64,000 nt of DNA, from assembly GCF_031954525.1 (NCBI RefSeq), contig NZ_CP134867.1, forward strand, positions 1,302,001-1,366,000, given 5' to 3'. The notes below the pieces were generated by a model. That model worked only from the letters and a program-made list of their open reading frames with translations. It was not told the origin of the DNA and ran no database searches. Every line of letters starts with the position of its first letter. Within the stretch, counting starts at the first letter, position 1. The stretch is from Dyella sp. BiH032. GTDB lineage: Bacteria; Pseudomonadota; Gammaproteobacteria; Xanthomonadales; Rhodanobacteraceae. Shown piece after piece: positions 8,664 through 17,316 of the stretch. Made by a program: the position numbers and the translations under genes.

Positions 8664-10940
8664 TCAGAGCAGCCGCAGTAGTTCCTTCATCAGCGGCAGG
8701 CGGCGCACGCGCACCGCGCTCACGCGGAACACGGCGTTCGCCAGGGCCGGCGCCGCGGTGGGCATGGCGAGGAAGCTTGCGCCGGCAGGATCGCGATCGC
8801 CGGGGACCACGATCACGTCCACGCTGTCGGGCAGCTGCGCCATGCTCGCCAGCGGATACTCCTTGTAGTCGCGCTGCTGCGGCTGGCCGTCCTTGAAGGT
8901 GACGGCGAGATTGAGCGCGCTCGAGAGCGCATCCAGCGTGGCGCCGGCCACCTGGCCTTCCAGGCCGAGCGGATTGATCACGCGGCCCACGTCCACCACG
9001 CAGACGGCACGTTCGATAGTGAGCTTGTTGCCCTGAAGCGAGGTCTCGACCGCGTGCGCCACGTAGGCGCCGTCCATGTGCCAGCAGGCGATGCCCAGGC
9101 CGTTCACCGTGCGCAGCCAGTTCTTCCACTCGATGCGGTCGGCGGCCAGCTTCAGCACGTTGATCAGCCGCCCGGTGTCGAACGAGCCGCCGCCTTGCAG
9201 CGGCACCTCGCGCGCATCGCCGAGCAGGCGCAGGCGCGTGTCGAGCGGGTCTTCCTTCAGAGCGTGCGCGATCTCGTCGATGAAGCTCTCCACCGCGAAG
9301 GCATTGCCGACGTGTGGCATGCCGCGATGCGGGCCGCGCGGCAGCGCCGACTGCACGGCGTACCAGTCGCTGCGGTAGTTCGGCACCAGCCCGGCGGGCA
9401 TCTGGTTGACGTCCACTTCGGACGTCCACAGGCGCTGTTCCGGCGTGCCGCGGTGCGCGAGCGCGGAGGCGCTGGCCATGCGTTGTTCCCAGCTGGCGAT
9501 CTGGCGCTTGCGGTCCAGCGTGGCGCTGAGCTTGTGCACGCTGGCGGAACGGTAGAAGTCGTGCGTCAGGTCCTCGTCGCGCGTCCACAGCAGGCGCACG
9601 GGGCGATCGGCGAGCTTGGCCAGCATCACCGCTTCAGCCACGAAGTCGTGGTCCAGGCGGCGACCGTAGCCGCCGCCGACGCGCGGCACGCGGATCTCGA
9701 TCTGGTCGGGCTTGAAGCCGGTCAGGCGCTGCACCACCGACCACGCACGCTGCGGCGCCTGGGTGGGCACGACCAGCACGGCGCGGTCCTTGTCCACGCG
9801 GACCAGGCAGTTCATCGGCTCCGCCGTGGCGTGCGCCAGCCACGGCTGCACGTAGGTGGCGTCGACGCGGCGTGCGGCCTTCTTCGCGACGCCATCCACG
9901 TCGCCGTCGTTGCGCACGCGCGTGGTGGGCGCGGCGTCCTTGGCATTGACCAGCTCGGTGGCCTGCTGTTCGAGCGTGGCGCTGGATTCGCTGCCGCTGG
10001 GGCCGGCCTTCCATTGCAGCTTGAGCTTGGCGCGAGCCTGCAGCGCCGCCCAGGTGTCCTCCGCCAGGATGGCGACGGAAGGCGCGAGCGGCGTCTCGCC
10101 CGGCAGCAGGCCGGGCTCGGGCCGGAGCTCCACCACTTTCACGACGCCCTTCACGGCTTCGGCGTCGCGGAAATCCTTGTCGGCCAGCACGCCGTCGGTC
10201 CATGGACAGTGCAGCAGCACGGCGACCAGCGAATCGCCGAAATGACTGTCGATGGCGAACTGGGCCTGGCCCGTAACGATGGCCCGCGCATCCACGTCGC
10301 CGGCCGGCTGGCCGATCAGCGTGTAGCGGTCGGGCGTCTTCACCGCGACCGGGCTCGGCGGCGGCGCGACCTTGGAGGCGGCTTCGGCCAGCGTGCCGTA
10401 GTCGAAGCGGCGGCCGTCCGGCGAAATCACCGCGCCCCCCTGCGTGCGCAGGCGGTCGGCCGGCACGCCCAGGCGGCGCGCGGCGGCCTGCATCAGCAGC
10501 CAGCGCGCGAGCGCGCCGGCCTGGCGCAGATCGCTCCATGCGGCCGGCACGGAGCTGCCAGTGCCGCCGATCTGGTGGCCGTAGATCCAGCGCGGTTCGC
10601 CGTTGCCGTTCTCCACGCCCAGGCCCAGCGGCACCACGCTCACTCGCGACCAGTCCGCGTCGAGTTCGTCGGCGACGATGCGGGGCAGGGCGGTGGACGT
10701 GCCGGTGCCGGTTTCCGGATCGCGCGCGCCGATCAGTACGTTGCCGTCGGCATCGATGCGCACGTAGGCGCCCAGGCCGTAGAGGGCATCGCCGAGCATG
10801 GCAGGCGGCACCGGCGGTTCGCCCGCCTCGGCGAGGCGCACGCCGACGATCAGGGCGCCGGCGGTGCCGGCCATCACCTGCAGGAAACGGCGGCGCGCCG
10901 GCAGCGCGGGCGTCGGGGCGGTGTCGTCGCGGCGGCTCAT
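8664..10940 (-). CDS. Molybdopterin-type aldehyde/isoquinoline oxidoreductase large subunit (IorB-like), atypical active site
   Basis: 758 residues of the xanthine dehydrogenase superfamily. A twin-arginine-like signal (RRRFLQVMAGTAGALIVGV) indicates export. Family motifs include VGGGYGRRLDHDFVAEA, FAVESFIDEIAHA and the C-terminal PALANAVF. Where relatives carry a GEP segment with the catalytic Glu (about residue 723), this protein reads GASFLAMP, so the Glu is absent by eye alignment. Its ATG overlaps the stop of the small subunit as ATGA. The native reaction, if any, is unknown; with the small subunit it should form a periplasmic hydroxylase-like complex, but the missing residue argues for altered chemistry or a non-catalytic role. 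Confidence 0.88.
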   Translation of the reverse strand: MSRRDDTAPTPALPARRRFLQVMAGTAGALIVGVRLAEAGEPPVPPAMLGDALYGLGAYVRIDADGNVLIGARDPETGTGTSTALPRIVADELDADWSRVSVVPLGLGVENGNGEPRWIYGHQIGGTGSSVPAAWSDLRQAGALARWLLMQAAARRLGVPADRLRTQGGAVISPDGRRFDYGTLAEAASKVAPPPSPVAVKTPDRYTLIGQPAGDVDARAIVTGQAQFAIDSHFGDSLVAVLLHCPWTDGVLADKDFRDAEAVKGVVKVVELRPEPGLLPGETPLAPSVAILAEDTWAALQARAKLKLQWKAGPSGSESSATLEQQATELVNAKDAAPTTRVRNDGDVDGVAKKAARRVDATYVQPWLAHATAEPMNCLVRVDKDRAVLVVPTQAPQRAWSVVQRLTGFKPDQIEIRVPRVGGGYGRRLDHDFVAEAVMLAKLADRPVRLLWTRDEDLTHDFYRSASVHKLSATLDRKRQIASWEQRMASASALAHRGTPEQRLWTSEVDVNQMPAGLVPNYRSDWYAVQSALPRGPHRGMPHVGNAFAVESFIDEIAHALKEDPLDTRLRLLGDAREVPLQGGGSFDTGRLINVLKLAADRIEWKNWLRTVNGLGIACWHMDGAYVAHAVETSLQGNKLTIERAVCVVDVGRVINPLGLEGQVAGATLDALSSALNLAVTFKDGQPQQRDYKEYPLASMAQLPDSVDVIVVPGDRDPAGASFLAMPTAAPALANAVFRVSAVRVRRLPLMKELLRLL

Positions 10941-11470
10941 GCGCGGCCTCCGGCCATGGCTGCGGCCGCACGCTTGATCGCGCGGCGCACGCGCGTCTGG
11001 CAACCGCAGCGGCACAGATTGGGCAACTGGTCGATGTCGTTGTCGCTCGGCTGGGGATGGCGGTTGAGCAGGTCGAGCGAGGCCATCAGCCAGCCGGGCG
11101 TGCAATAGCCGCAGCCGATGGCGTCCTCGTCCACGAAGGCCTGCTGCAGCGGATGCAGCTTGCCGTCGGCGGCGGCGAGCCCTTCGACGGTGGTGATCTT
11201 CTTGTCGGCCAGCTCGTGCACGCGCACCGCCGAGGCCGGCGTCAGCTTGTTGTTCACCAGCACCAGGTCGGCGCCGCCCAGTCCGTGCTCGCTCGCGTAT
11301 TTGGTGCCGGTGAGCCGCAGGACGTCGCGCAGGTACCACAGCAGCGGCATGTCCGGGTCGCCGGAATGGCGGAATCGGCGGCCGTTGATCTCCAGGTCGA
11401 CGCCGTCGCGCACCTTCTCGGGAGTGATGTTGCTGGTCGGATTGCTTGCCAGGGCCTGGGCCTGCGCCAT
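10937..11470 (-). CDS. (2Fe-2S)-binding small subunit (IorA-like) lacking the plant-type cluster ligands
   Basis: 177 residues with the two-domain layout of small subunits of molybdenum hydroxylases. The C-terminal helical domain keeps its four ligands: GCGYC (C120, C123) and NLCRC (C153, C155). The N-terminal plant-ferredoxin domain has lost its own: where relatives read KYGCGxGxCGAC, this protein reads KYASEHGLGGAD, and the fourth Cys position reads PASAV. The reading is unambiguous in the DNA (11219-11310) and there is no frameshift. One cluster should therefore be missing, which would break the usual electron path from Mo to acceptor. AAGGAGA lies upstream of the ATG. Confidence 0.87.
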   Translation of the reverse strand: MAQAQALASNPTSNITPEKVRDGVDLEINGRRFRHSGDPDMPLLWYLRDVLRLTGTKYASEHGLGGADLVLVNNKLTPASAVRVHELADKKITTVEGLAAADGKLHPLQQAFVDEDAIGCGYCTPGWLMASLDLLNRHPQPSDNDIDQLPNLCRCGCQTRVRRAIKRAAAAMAGGRA

Positions 11471-11540
11471 CGTGGAACTCTCCTTGCCGATCCGCGCATT
11501 GTGGCATCGCGGCGGCGGGCTTGGGGACTGCGCGGGCGCG

Positions 11541-11572
11541 AAAAGACCGCCCCGCGTTCATGCTGGGGGCGG
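11541..11572 (-). terminator. Candidate Rho-independent terminator after the APC permease
   Basis: On the minus strand CCGCCCC...GGGGCGG is followed by a TCTTTT tail. It lies about 20 bp past the stop of the permease gene. Confidence 0.5.
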
Positions 11573-11592
11573 ACGACCGCGAAAAGCGGGGC

Positions 11593-12930
11593 TCAGTCGG
11601 CGCCTGGGCCTGCGGCGGCGACCGGGAACAGCTTGCGCCAGACGTAGTACACCGGCACGCCGGCGACCATGATCAGCACGCCGATGCCGGCATTGACCGG
11701 ATTGCTGCGCATGGTTTCGATCACGACCCAGGCCACCACGCCCACGAAGATCAGCGGCAGCAGCGGGTACCCCGGAACGCGGAAGCTCGCCTCCGCACCC
11801 TGGCGGTGGCGATACCAGAACAGCGTGGCCACGCCCAGCGCACAGGCGAGCCAGTCGCCGAACGTGGCGTAGTCGAGCAGCTGGCCGTAGCTGCCCGAGA
11901 TGGCCAGCAGCACTGCCCAGCCCGACAGCAGCAGCAGCGCGACATTCGGTGTGCGATGACGCGGATGGAGCTTCGCGACGCTACGGAAAAACAGTCCGTC
12001 GGCACCCATCACCTGCAGCACGCGCGCGCCGGCCACCAGCGTGATGTTGCAGAAGCCGAGCGTGGAAATGGCGATGCCGATGGCGATCAGCTTGGCGCCC
12101 ACCGGGCCGAACACACGGTTCATTACGTCCGCCGCCGGGGTGGTGCTGGCCGCCAGCCCGTCATGGCCGAGCACCGCGAGGTAGGCCACGTTCACCAGCG
12201 CGTAGACCGCGATCACCAGCAGCATACCCATGAACAACGCACGCGGCAGCGTCCGCTGCGGCTCCCGCACCTCGCCGGCCAGGTTGTTGAGATAGGTGAA
12301 GCCCGAATAGGCGAACAGCACCGGCAGCGCCGCACCGATGAAACCCACATCGCTGCGCGCCGGGTCCGTCGCCAGCACGCCGGCTCCGTTCGCGCCGGCC
12401 AGGAACAGGCCGCACACCACCAGCACCGCCACGGCCAGCAGCTTCAGCAGGGTGAACAGGTTCTGCACCTGCGCGCCCAGCTTCAGGCCGAACAGGTTGA
12501 TGCCGGCCACGAAGACCAGCGCGCCGGCCGCCAGTGGCTTGATGGTGGAGGTCGGCAGGCCGAACACGCCCGAGGCGTAGCTGGCGAAGATGGTCGCCAC
12601 TGCCGCGGCCGAGCCGGAATAGATCACCAGCAGCATGGTCCAGCCGAACAGGAAGCCGGCCAGCGAACCGAATGCTTCGCGCAGATACACGTAGCTGCCG
12701 CCGGCATGCGGACGCCGCGCGCCCAGTTCCGCGTAGCAGAGCGCGCCGATCAAGGTGAGCAGGCCGGCGCCGACCCAGACCAGCAGCAGGGCGAGGCCCG
12801 ACTCCGTGCGCTGCGCCGCGATGCCGGGATTGAGGAAGATACCGCCCCCTATGATCCCGCCGACCACGATCATGGCGGCATCCCAGGAGGTCAGTCGCCG
12901 CACGTAGCCGGATGCCGGGGTATCGCTCAT
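11593..12930 (-). CDS. APC-superfamily amino acid permease
   Basis: 445 residues with about 12 hydrophobic segments. The first helix carries the family signature VVGGIIGGGIFLNPG, and the region RRPHAGGSYVYLREAFG is typical of the APC family. It probably imports or exchanges an amino acid or polyamine across the inner membrane. The ATG at 12930 (MSDTP) is chosen because it gives the usual short cytosolic tail; an ATG at 12969 is possible, and neither has a strong Shine-Dalgarno. Transcribed away from the S53 peptidase terminator, so it probably has its own promoter in 12931-13017. Substrate unknown. Confidence 0.9.
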   Translation of the reverse strand: MSDTPASGYVRRLTSWDAAMIVVGGIIGGGIFLNPGIAAQRTESGLALLLVWVGAGLLTLIGALCYAELGARRPHAGGSYVYLREAFGSLAGFLFGWTMLLVIYSGSAAAVATIFASYASGVFGLPTSTIKPLAAGALVFVAGINLFGLKLGAQVQNLFTLLKLLAVAVLVVCGLFLAGANGAGVLATDPARSDVGFIGAALPVLFAYSGFTYLNNLAGEVREPQRTLPRALFMGMLLVIAVYALVNVAYLAVLGHDGLAASTTPAADVMNRVFGPVGAKLIAIGIAISTLGFCNITLVAGARVLQVMGADGLFFRSVAKLHPRHRTPNVALLLLSGWAVLLAISGSYGQLLDYATFGDWLACALGVATLFWYRHRQGAEASFRVPGYPLLPLIFVGVVAWVVIETMRSNPVNAGIGVLIMVAGVPVYYVWRKLFPVAAAGPGAD

Positions 12931-13017
12931 GGAAGGGTTCGCCCTGTGGAAAAAACTGGCGGCGAGCATGGCGGGTTATGGGAGAGCGGGCAAGGGCGGG
13001 GCCAGGCGCGCGTCCCC

Positions 13018-13044
13018 AAAAAAACCGGCCCCGCGAGGGGCCGG
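13018..13044 (-). terminator. Rho-independent terminator of the S53 peptidase gene
   Basis: On the minus strand a perfect 8-bp stem (CCGGCCCC/GGGGCCGG) with a TCGC loop is followed by seven T. It sits 28 bp past the peptidase stop. Confidence 0.9.
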
Positions 13045-13071
13045 CCAAAGTCCTGTGTCCGCGAGGACGCG

Positions 13072-14997
13072 TCAGAACGCGCGCAGGAACAGATCGAAGT
13101 TCGCCACGTTGAGCGTGCCGATGCCCGAGCCGGGCTCGTAGCCGCCGGAACCGTGGTAGAACCAGTTGTCGCCCTGGCGGATGTCGTTGAAGCCGGTCCA
13201 CTTGCCGTAGCCGAAGATGTTCTGCAGCGCGTACACCTGCGGGTTCCAGAAGCCCACGCGGCGGCCCGAGCTCTGCGTCAGCAGCGCGCTGATGCCGTTG
13301 AGCTGCGGCGCGACGAAGCTGGTGCCGCCATTGCCCGCGGTGGCGCCGCCGTCGACGGTGGAGACCACGATGTAACCGGTTTCCGGATCGGCATTGAGCG
13401 AGATATCCGGCAGGTTGCGGCCATGGAAGTTGCCAGGCAGCTTCAGCAGCACCTGCGGGCCGGTGGTGTCGTTGTACGTCAGCGTCTGGTTCTTCTCGCT
13501 ATTGCGGATACCGGAAGTGAACAGCTGATAGAACGGCCGCTTCCAGTACACGCTGACGCCGCCGCCCGCGCCGACCGAGTACAGGTCGATCACACCCTGG
13601 CCGACGTACTTGTCGAAGTAGTTCTGCAGATAGTCCCAGCCCCACACCTGTTCCTTGGTGATCGATTCGGTCGGGCCGTTGCGGAACGCATAGCTGAAGG
13701 GCACCGTGGTGCCGCCCGCAGCAGTCATGAAGGGGTCGGAGGCGGGCGAGTCCACCGTCAGCGGCGCGTTGAAGGTGCCCGGCTCGGTGCCGTGGCCCAG
13801 GCCACGCACCGTGTCGTAGGCGCCGGAATCGCCGGTGGCGGCGAAGAACGACTGGCCCTGCGCGGCGGCTTCCAGCAGGATCTGGTGCCAGATCTGCAAG
13901 TCGCCCACGTCGGTGGTGTCGGTGTTCTTGGCGCCATCCACGTTGAGCGCGGCGAAATTGTAGATTTCCGGCAGGCCCCAGCTGGTGGAGATGGTGTCGG
14001 CTACGTTGTCCGACACCGCCTGCAGCGCGGCATTGGTGAAGCTGCTGCCCGAATTGGGCGCGTGATAGACCAGGATGTCCGCTTCGGGCGCCAGGCCGCC
14101 GGCCTGTTCCACGTCCAGCGAGGTCTCGCCGCTGCCGCCGTCGATCGGCGCGCCGCCGTCCACCGGTACCTTGGTGATGCGGTGGGGCTTGGTCACCAGG
14201 CCGATGCCATCCCAATACGCCTGCGCGTCTTCCTCAAAGAAGTCCGACAGCGTGACGATGGCGACCGTGGTGCCCTTGCCGGTGACGCCGCGCGCATACA
14301 GCGGATTGATGTTGTAGAGGTTGGCGACATCGCCCACGGTGTACTCGCCCGGCACGCCGGTCGCGGCCGGATGGCCGTCGGCGGGCAGGGGAGCGAGCTT
14401 GGCCTGGGTCTTCGCCGTGGCCTGCATCGATACCTGCGTGGCTTTGTCCGGCGTGGTGATGCGGTGCGAGAGCACCTTGTGCTCGTTGCTCAGGCCGGAG
14501 GCGACCAGCACGGTGTCGGCGATGGACGAGGGCAGCACCGGCGCCTTGGCCGGGCGATGGAACACGTCGCCGCTTTCCTTCGACACATAGTTGTGGATGG
14601 GCGTCTGGAAGGCGGTGGCGAACTGGCTGATGGTGCCGCTGGTGCGGATCGCCATGCGGTTGGGCAGCAGCGTGCCGGTCAGGCCGTTCTGGCGGAGGAA
14701 GTCCTGTACCCGCTTGATCTCCTGGTCCGTCGCGCCGTACTTGTCGGCGAACTGGGCGGTGGTGAGGAAGCGGCGGTAATTCGGGTGCCCGGGGGTCACC
14801 GTCTGCTGGACGAATTGCTCCAGCTGCTGCTGGTTGTGCAGCTTCAGTACCAGCGTGACGTTGACCTTCTGGTTGGCATTGGCCGCGCCGAGGTCCGCGG
14901 CGGGCTTCATGCCGGCGGCGAACGAAGCGGTCGAAGCGGTGGCGAGCAGGAGCGTCAGGGACGCGGCGAGGGTCTTGCGGTGAAGCGTGGCGAGCAT
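13072..14997 (-). CDS. Secreted S53-family serine-carboxyl peptidase (pro-kumamolisin)
   Basis: 641 residues. Signal peptide MLATLHRKTLAASLTLLLAT...SFAAG, then an activation (pro-kumamolisin) domain to about residue 190, then the catalytic domain. The catalytic Glu and Asp are visible in GETSLDVEQAGG, the oxyanion Asp in FAATGDSGAYD and the nucleophile in GGTSFVAPQ. The Ca-binding end region is recognisable as GFNDIRQGDN...GSGIGTLNV, although the usual GWD is GYE. Expected to be an acid-active endopeptidase released by autoprocessing outside the cell. Start set at 14997, where GGAGGAA precedes the ATG and the signal peptide begins at once. It carries its own terminator. Confidence 0.92.
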   Translation of the reverse strand: MLATLHRKTLAASLTLLLATASTASFAAGMKPAADLGAANANQKVNVTLVLKLHNQQQLEQFVQQTVTPGHPNYRRFLTTAQFADKYGATDQEIKRVQDFLRQNGLTGTLLPNRMAIRTSGTISQFATAFQTPIHNYVSKESGDVFHRPAKAPVLPSSIADTVLVASGLSNEHKVLSHRITTPDKATQVSMQATAKTQAKLAPLPADGHPAATGVPGEYTVGDVANLYNINPLYARGVTGKGTTVAIVTLSDFFEEDAQAYWDGIGLVTKPHRITKVPVDGGAPIDGGSGETSLDVEQAGGLAPEADILVYHAPNSGSSFTNAALQAVSDNVADTISTSWGLPEIYNFAALNVDGAKNTDTTDVGDLQIWHQILLEAAAQGQSFFAATGDSGAYDTVRGLGHGTEPGTFNAPLTVDSPASDPFMTAAGGTTVPFSYAFRNGPTESITKEQVWGWDYLQNYFDKYVGQGVIDLYSVGAGGGVSVYWKRPFYQLFTSGIRNSEKNQTLTYNDTTGPQVLLKLPGNFHGRNLPDISLNADPETGYIVVSTVDGGATAGNGGTSFVAPQLNGISALLTQSSGRRVGFWNPQVYALQNIFGYGKWTGFNDIRQGDNWFYHGSGGYEPGSGIGTLNVANFDLFLRAF

Positions 14998-15513
14998 GTG
15001 CGTTCCTCCGTGGATGGCCCCGGACGCGTGGGCGCGGCGAGCGGCGGACGGCACGTGCCGGCGCCGCGCTCCGGCCGGGCCGGCTAAGCGCTGCTTGGAT
15101 CTGCGAGAACTTCCCCGCCGATACGTGGCTCCCCTGTGCGCCGGTGTATCGGTCCGGCAAAACTAGCGCGATGGCGGGTGCGCGCAAAGTGACTGCTAAG
15201 CGAAATATCTTGCGATGGGGCGTCGCGGCGAGCGGGGGTTTCACGCTATCCATTTGAATTGGATGCGCATTTTCGTGCTCTGACCGCATGAAATGGCGCG
15301 CGTCCCGGCGATATGACAACTCCTTTTATGCATATGCCCGCCGGGGCCAACCGTCGCGCCGAAGATCGGCCCCGTAGCGGCGTGCTGGCATCCAAGTCAT
15401 TGCGAGAGAACGATTTTGGGTGCCTCTGTCCGCTTGCGGCACAATAGACGGGTTGTGCGCCGCGAAAACCGCCTCGCGGCAAGGTTCTCCCTCCCGTCTT
15501 CCAAGCAGCCGCC
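14998..15513. other. Divergent promoter region, S53 peptidase / fumarase
   Basis: 516 bp without a supported gene, less GC-rich in its centre (about 15180-15330). For fumarase, TTGGGT (15416-15421) and CACAAT (15440-15445) at 18-bp spacing are a plausible weak sigma70 promoter. No clear operator palindrome seen. Confidence 0.35.
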
Positions 15514-17028
15514 ATGACCACCATCAAGCAAGACGATCTGATCCAGTCCGTCGCCGACGCCCTGCAGTACATCAGCTACTACCACCCGGTCGACTACATT
15601 ACGAACCTCGCCCAGGCCTACGAGCGCGAGGAATCGCCGGCGGCGCGGGACGCGATGGCGCAGATCCTGATCAATTCGCGCATGGCGGCCGAAGGCCATC
15701 GCCCGCTGTGCCAGGACACGGGCATCGTCACCGTGTTCCTCAAGGTGGGCATGAACGTGCGCTGGGACGCGACGATGTCGCTGGAAGACATGGTCAACGA
15801 GGGCGTGCGCCGCGCCTACAACCACCCGGACAACAAGCTGCGCGCCAGCGTGCTGGCCGATCCGGCCGGCAAGCGCCTCAACACCAAGGACAACACGCCG
15901 GCGGTGATCAATGTCTCGATCGTGCCCGGCGACACCGTCGAGGTGATCGTGGCCGCGAAGGGCGGCGGTTCGGAGGCCAAGTCCAAGTTCGCCATGCTCA
16001 ACCCGTCCGATTCGATCGTCGACTGGGTGCTCAAGACCGTGCCGACCATGGGCGCCGGCTGGTGCCCGCCGGGCATGCTCGGCATCGGCATCGGCGGCAC
16101 CGCCGAGAAGGCGATGCTGCTGGCGAAGGAATCGCTGATGGAGCACATCGACATCCAGGAGCTGATCGCGCGTGGCCCGCAGAACCGCATCGAAGAGCTG
16201 CGCGTCGAGCTGTACGAAAAGGTCAACGCGCTGGGCATCGGCGCGCAGGGCCTAGGCGGCCTCACCACCGTGCTCGACGTGAAGATCAAGGACTATCCGA
16301 CCCACGCCGCCAACCTGCCGGTGGCGATGATTCCCAACTGCGCCGCCACCCGCCATGCGCATTTCACGCTGGACGGTTCCGGCCCCGTCGCGCTCGACCC
16401 GCCGTCGCTGGAGCACTGGCCGAAGCTCACCTATGACGCGTCCAAGGGACGTCGCGTGAACCTCGATACCGTGACCCGCGAAGAAGTGGCGAGCTGGAAG
16501 CCCGGCGAAGTGCTGCTGCTCAACGGCAAGCTGCTGACGGGCCGCGACGCCGCGCACAAGCGCATGGTCGACATGCTCAACAAGGGCGAGCCGCTGCCGG
16601 TCGACTTCAAGGGCCGCTTCATCTACTACGTCGGCCCGGTCGACCCGGTGCGCGACGAGGTGGTCGGCCCAGCCGGTCCCACCACCGCCACCCGCATGGA
16701 CAAGTTCACCGAGCAGGTGCTGGCGCAGACCGGCCTGCTGGGCATGGTCGGCAAGGCCGAGCGCGGCCCGGCCGCGATCGAGGCGATCAAGAAGCACCAG
16801 TCGGTGTATCTGATGGCCGTGGGCGGCGCCGCTTACCTCGTTTCCAAGGCGATCAAATCCTCCCGCGTGGTGGGCTTCGCCGACCTCGGCATGGAGGCGA
16901 TCTACGAGTTCGAGGTGAAAGACATGCCGGTGACGGTGGCCGTCGATTCGGCGGGCACGTCGGTGCACCAGACCGGGCCGAAGGAATGGCAGGCGCGCAT
17001 CGGCAAGATTCCCGTCGTCGTGGCGTAA
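15514..17028 (+). CDS. Class I fumarate hydratase (4Fe-4S)
   Basis: 504 residues. Catalyses reversible hydration of fumarate to malate in the TCA cycle. The protein has the fused alpha/beta layout of class I fumarases: the N-terminal domain contains HRPLCQDTGIVTVF (a cluster Cys), GAGWCPPGMLGIGIGGT and IPNCAATRHAHFTLDGSGP (further Cys and substrate contacts); the C-terminal beta domain contains GKLLTGRDAAHKRM and VGPAGPTTATRMD. Such oxygen-labile enzymes depend on iron-sulfur assembly. Start ATG at 15514 fits the family N-terminus. Monocistronic: the next gene on this strand is 288 bp away across a repeat. Confidence 0.96.
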   Translation: MTTIKQDDLIQSVADALQYISYYHPVDYITNLAQAYEREESPAARDAMAQILINSRMAAEGHRPLCQDTGIVTVFLKVGMNVRWDATMSLEDMVNEGVRRAYNHPDNKLRASVLADPAGKRLNTKDNTPAVINVSIVPGDTVEVIVAAKGGGSEAKSKFAMLNPSDSIVDWVLKTVPTMGAGWCPPGMLGIGIGGTAEKAMLLAKESLMEHIDIQELIARGPQNRIEELRVELYEKVNALGIGAQGLGGLTTVLDVKIKDYPTHAANLPVAMIPNCAATRHAHFTLDGSGPVALDPPSLEHWPKLTYDASKGRRVNLDTVTREEVASWKPGEVLLLNGKLLTGRDAAHKRMVDMLNKGEPLPVDFKGRFIYYVGPVDPVRDEVVGPAGPTTATRMDKFTEQVLAQTGLLGMVGKAERGPAAIEAIKKHQSVYLMAVGGAAYLVSKAIKSSRVVGFADLGMEAIYEFEVKDMPVTVAVDSAGTSVHQTGPKEWQARIGKIPVVVA

Positions 17029-17316
17029 TCGCTCTTGCCCCCTCTCCCCTCCGGGCGACCCGAAGGTAGTCCCCGTGGGAGAGAGGGCTGGGGTGAGGGG
17101 ACCTACGGAGCGTGGAAGCGGAAGCCTTAAAGCTTTTTTGTCTTCCTGCGTAGAACCTCCTTCTCGAGCACCCGCTCGTCTCGAAGGTTTCTACCTACAC
17201 CGACGTACGGTTTCGCCGCACCCGAATTTCCCGCCTTTATCCATTGCATTTCCACCTGTTGCGGCGCAACACTGGCCGAATCACTTTTTTCCCCAACCAC
17301 GCAACCGAAGGTACCC
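17029..17316. other. Spacer with repeat and leader of lysAC
   Basis: Holds a repeat copy (17041-17100), an AT-rich AAAGCTTTTTTG stretch at about 17129-17140, and an imperfect inverted repeat (about 17150-17201, GTAGAACC ... GGTTTCTAC). The last could be a 5' leader structure of lysAC. I could not match it to the lysine riboswitch consensus. Confidence 0.35.
17041..17100 (+). repeat. Short dispersed palindromic repeat, loop-insertion variant
   Basis: Member of the CTCTCCCC...GGGGAGAG ... GGGGTGAGGGG family. This copy has extra sequence in the loop (GACCCGAAGGTAGTCCCC), shared only with the copy at 31450-31515. Both lie downstream of genes. Confidence 0.75.

Noticed and set aside
11446..15087. 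A 1213-codon plus-strand frame
   Set aside because: Antisense to the APC permease and the S53 peptidase, rich in Arg, Gln and His; typical shadow frame in GC-rich DNA.
17150..17201. Possible lysine riboswitch before lysAC
   Set aside because: There is an imperfect inverted repeat, but I could not find the conserved lysine-riboswitch core.
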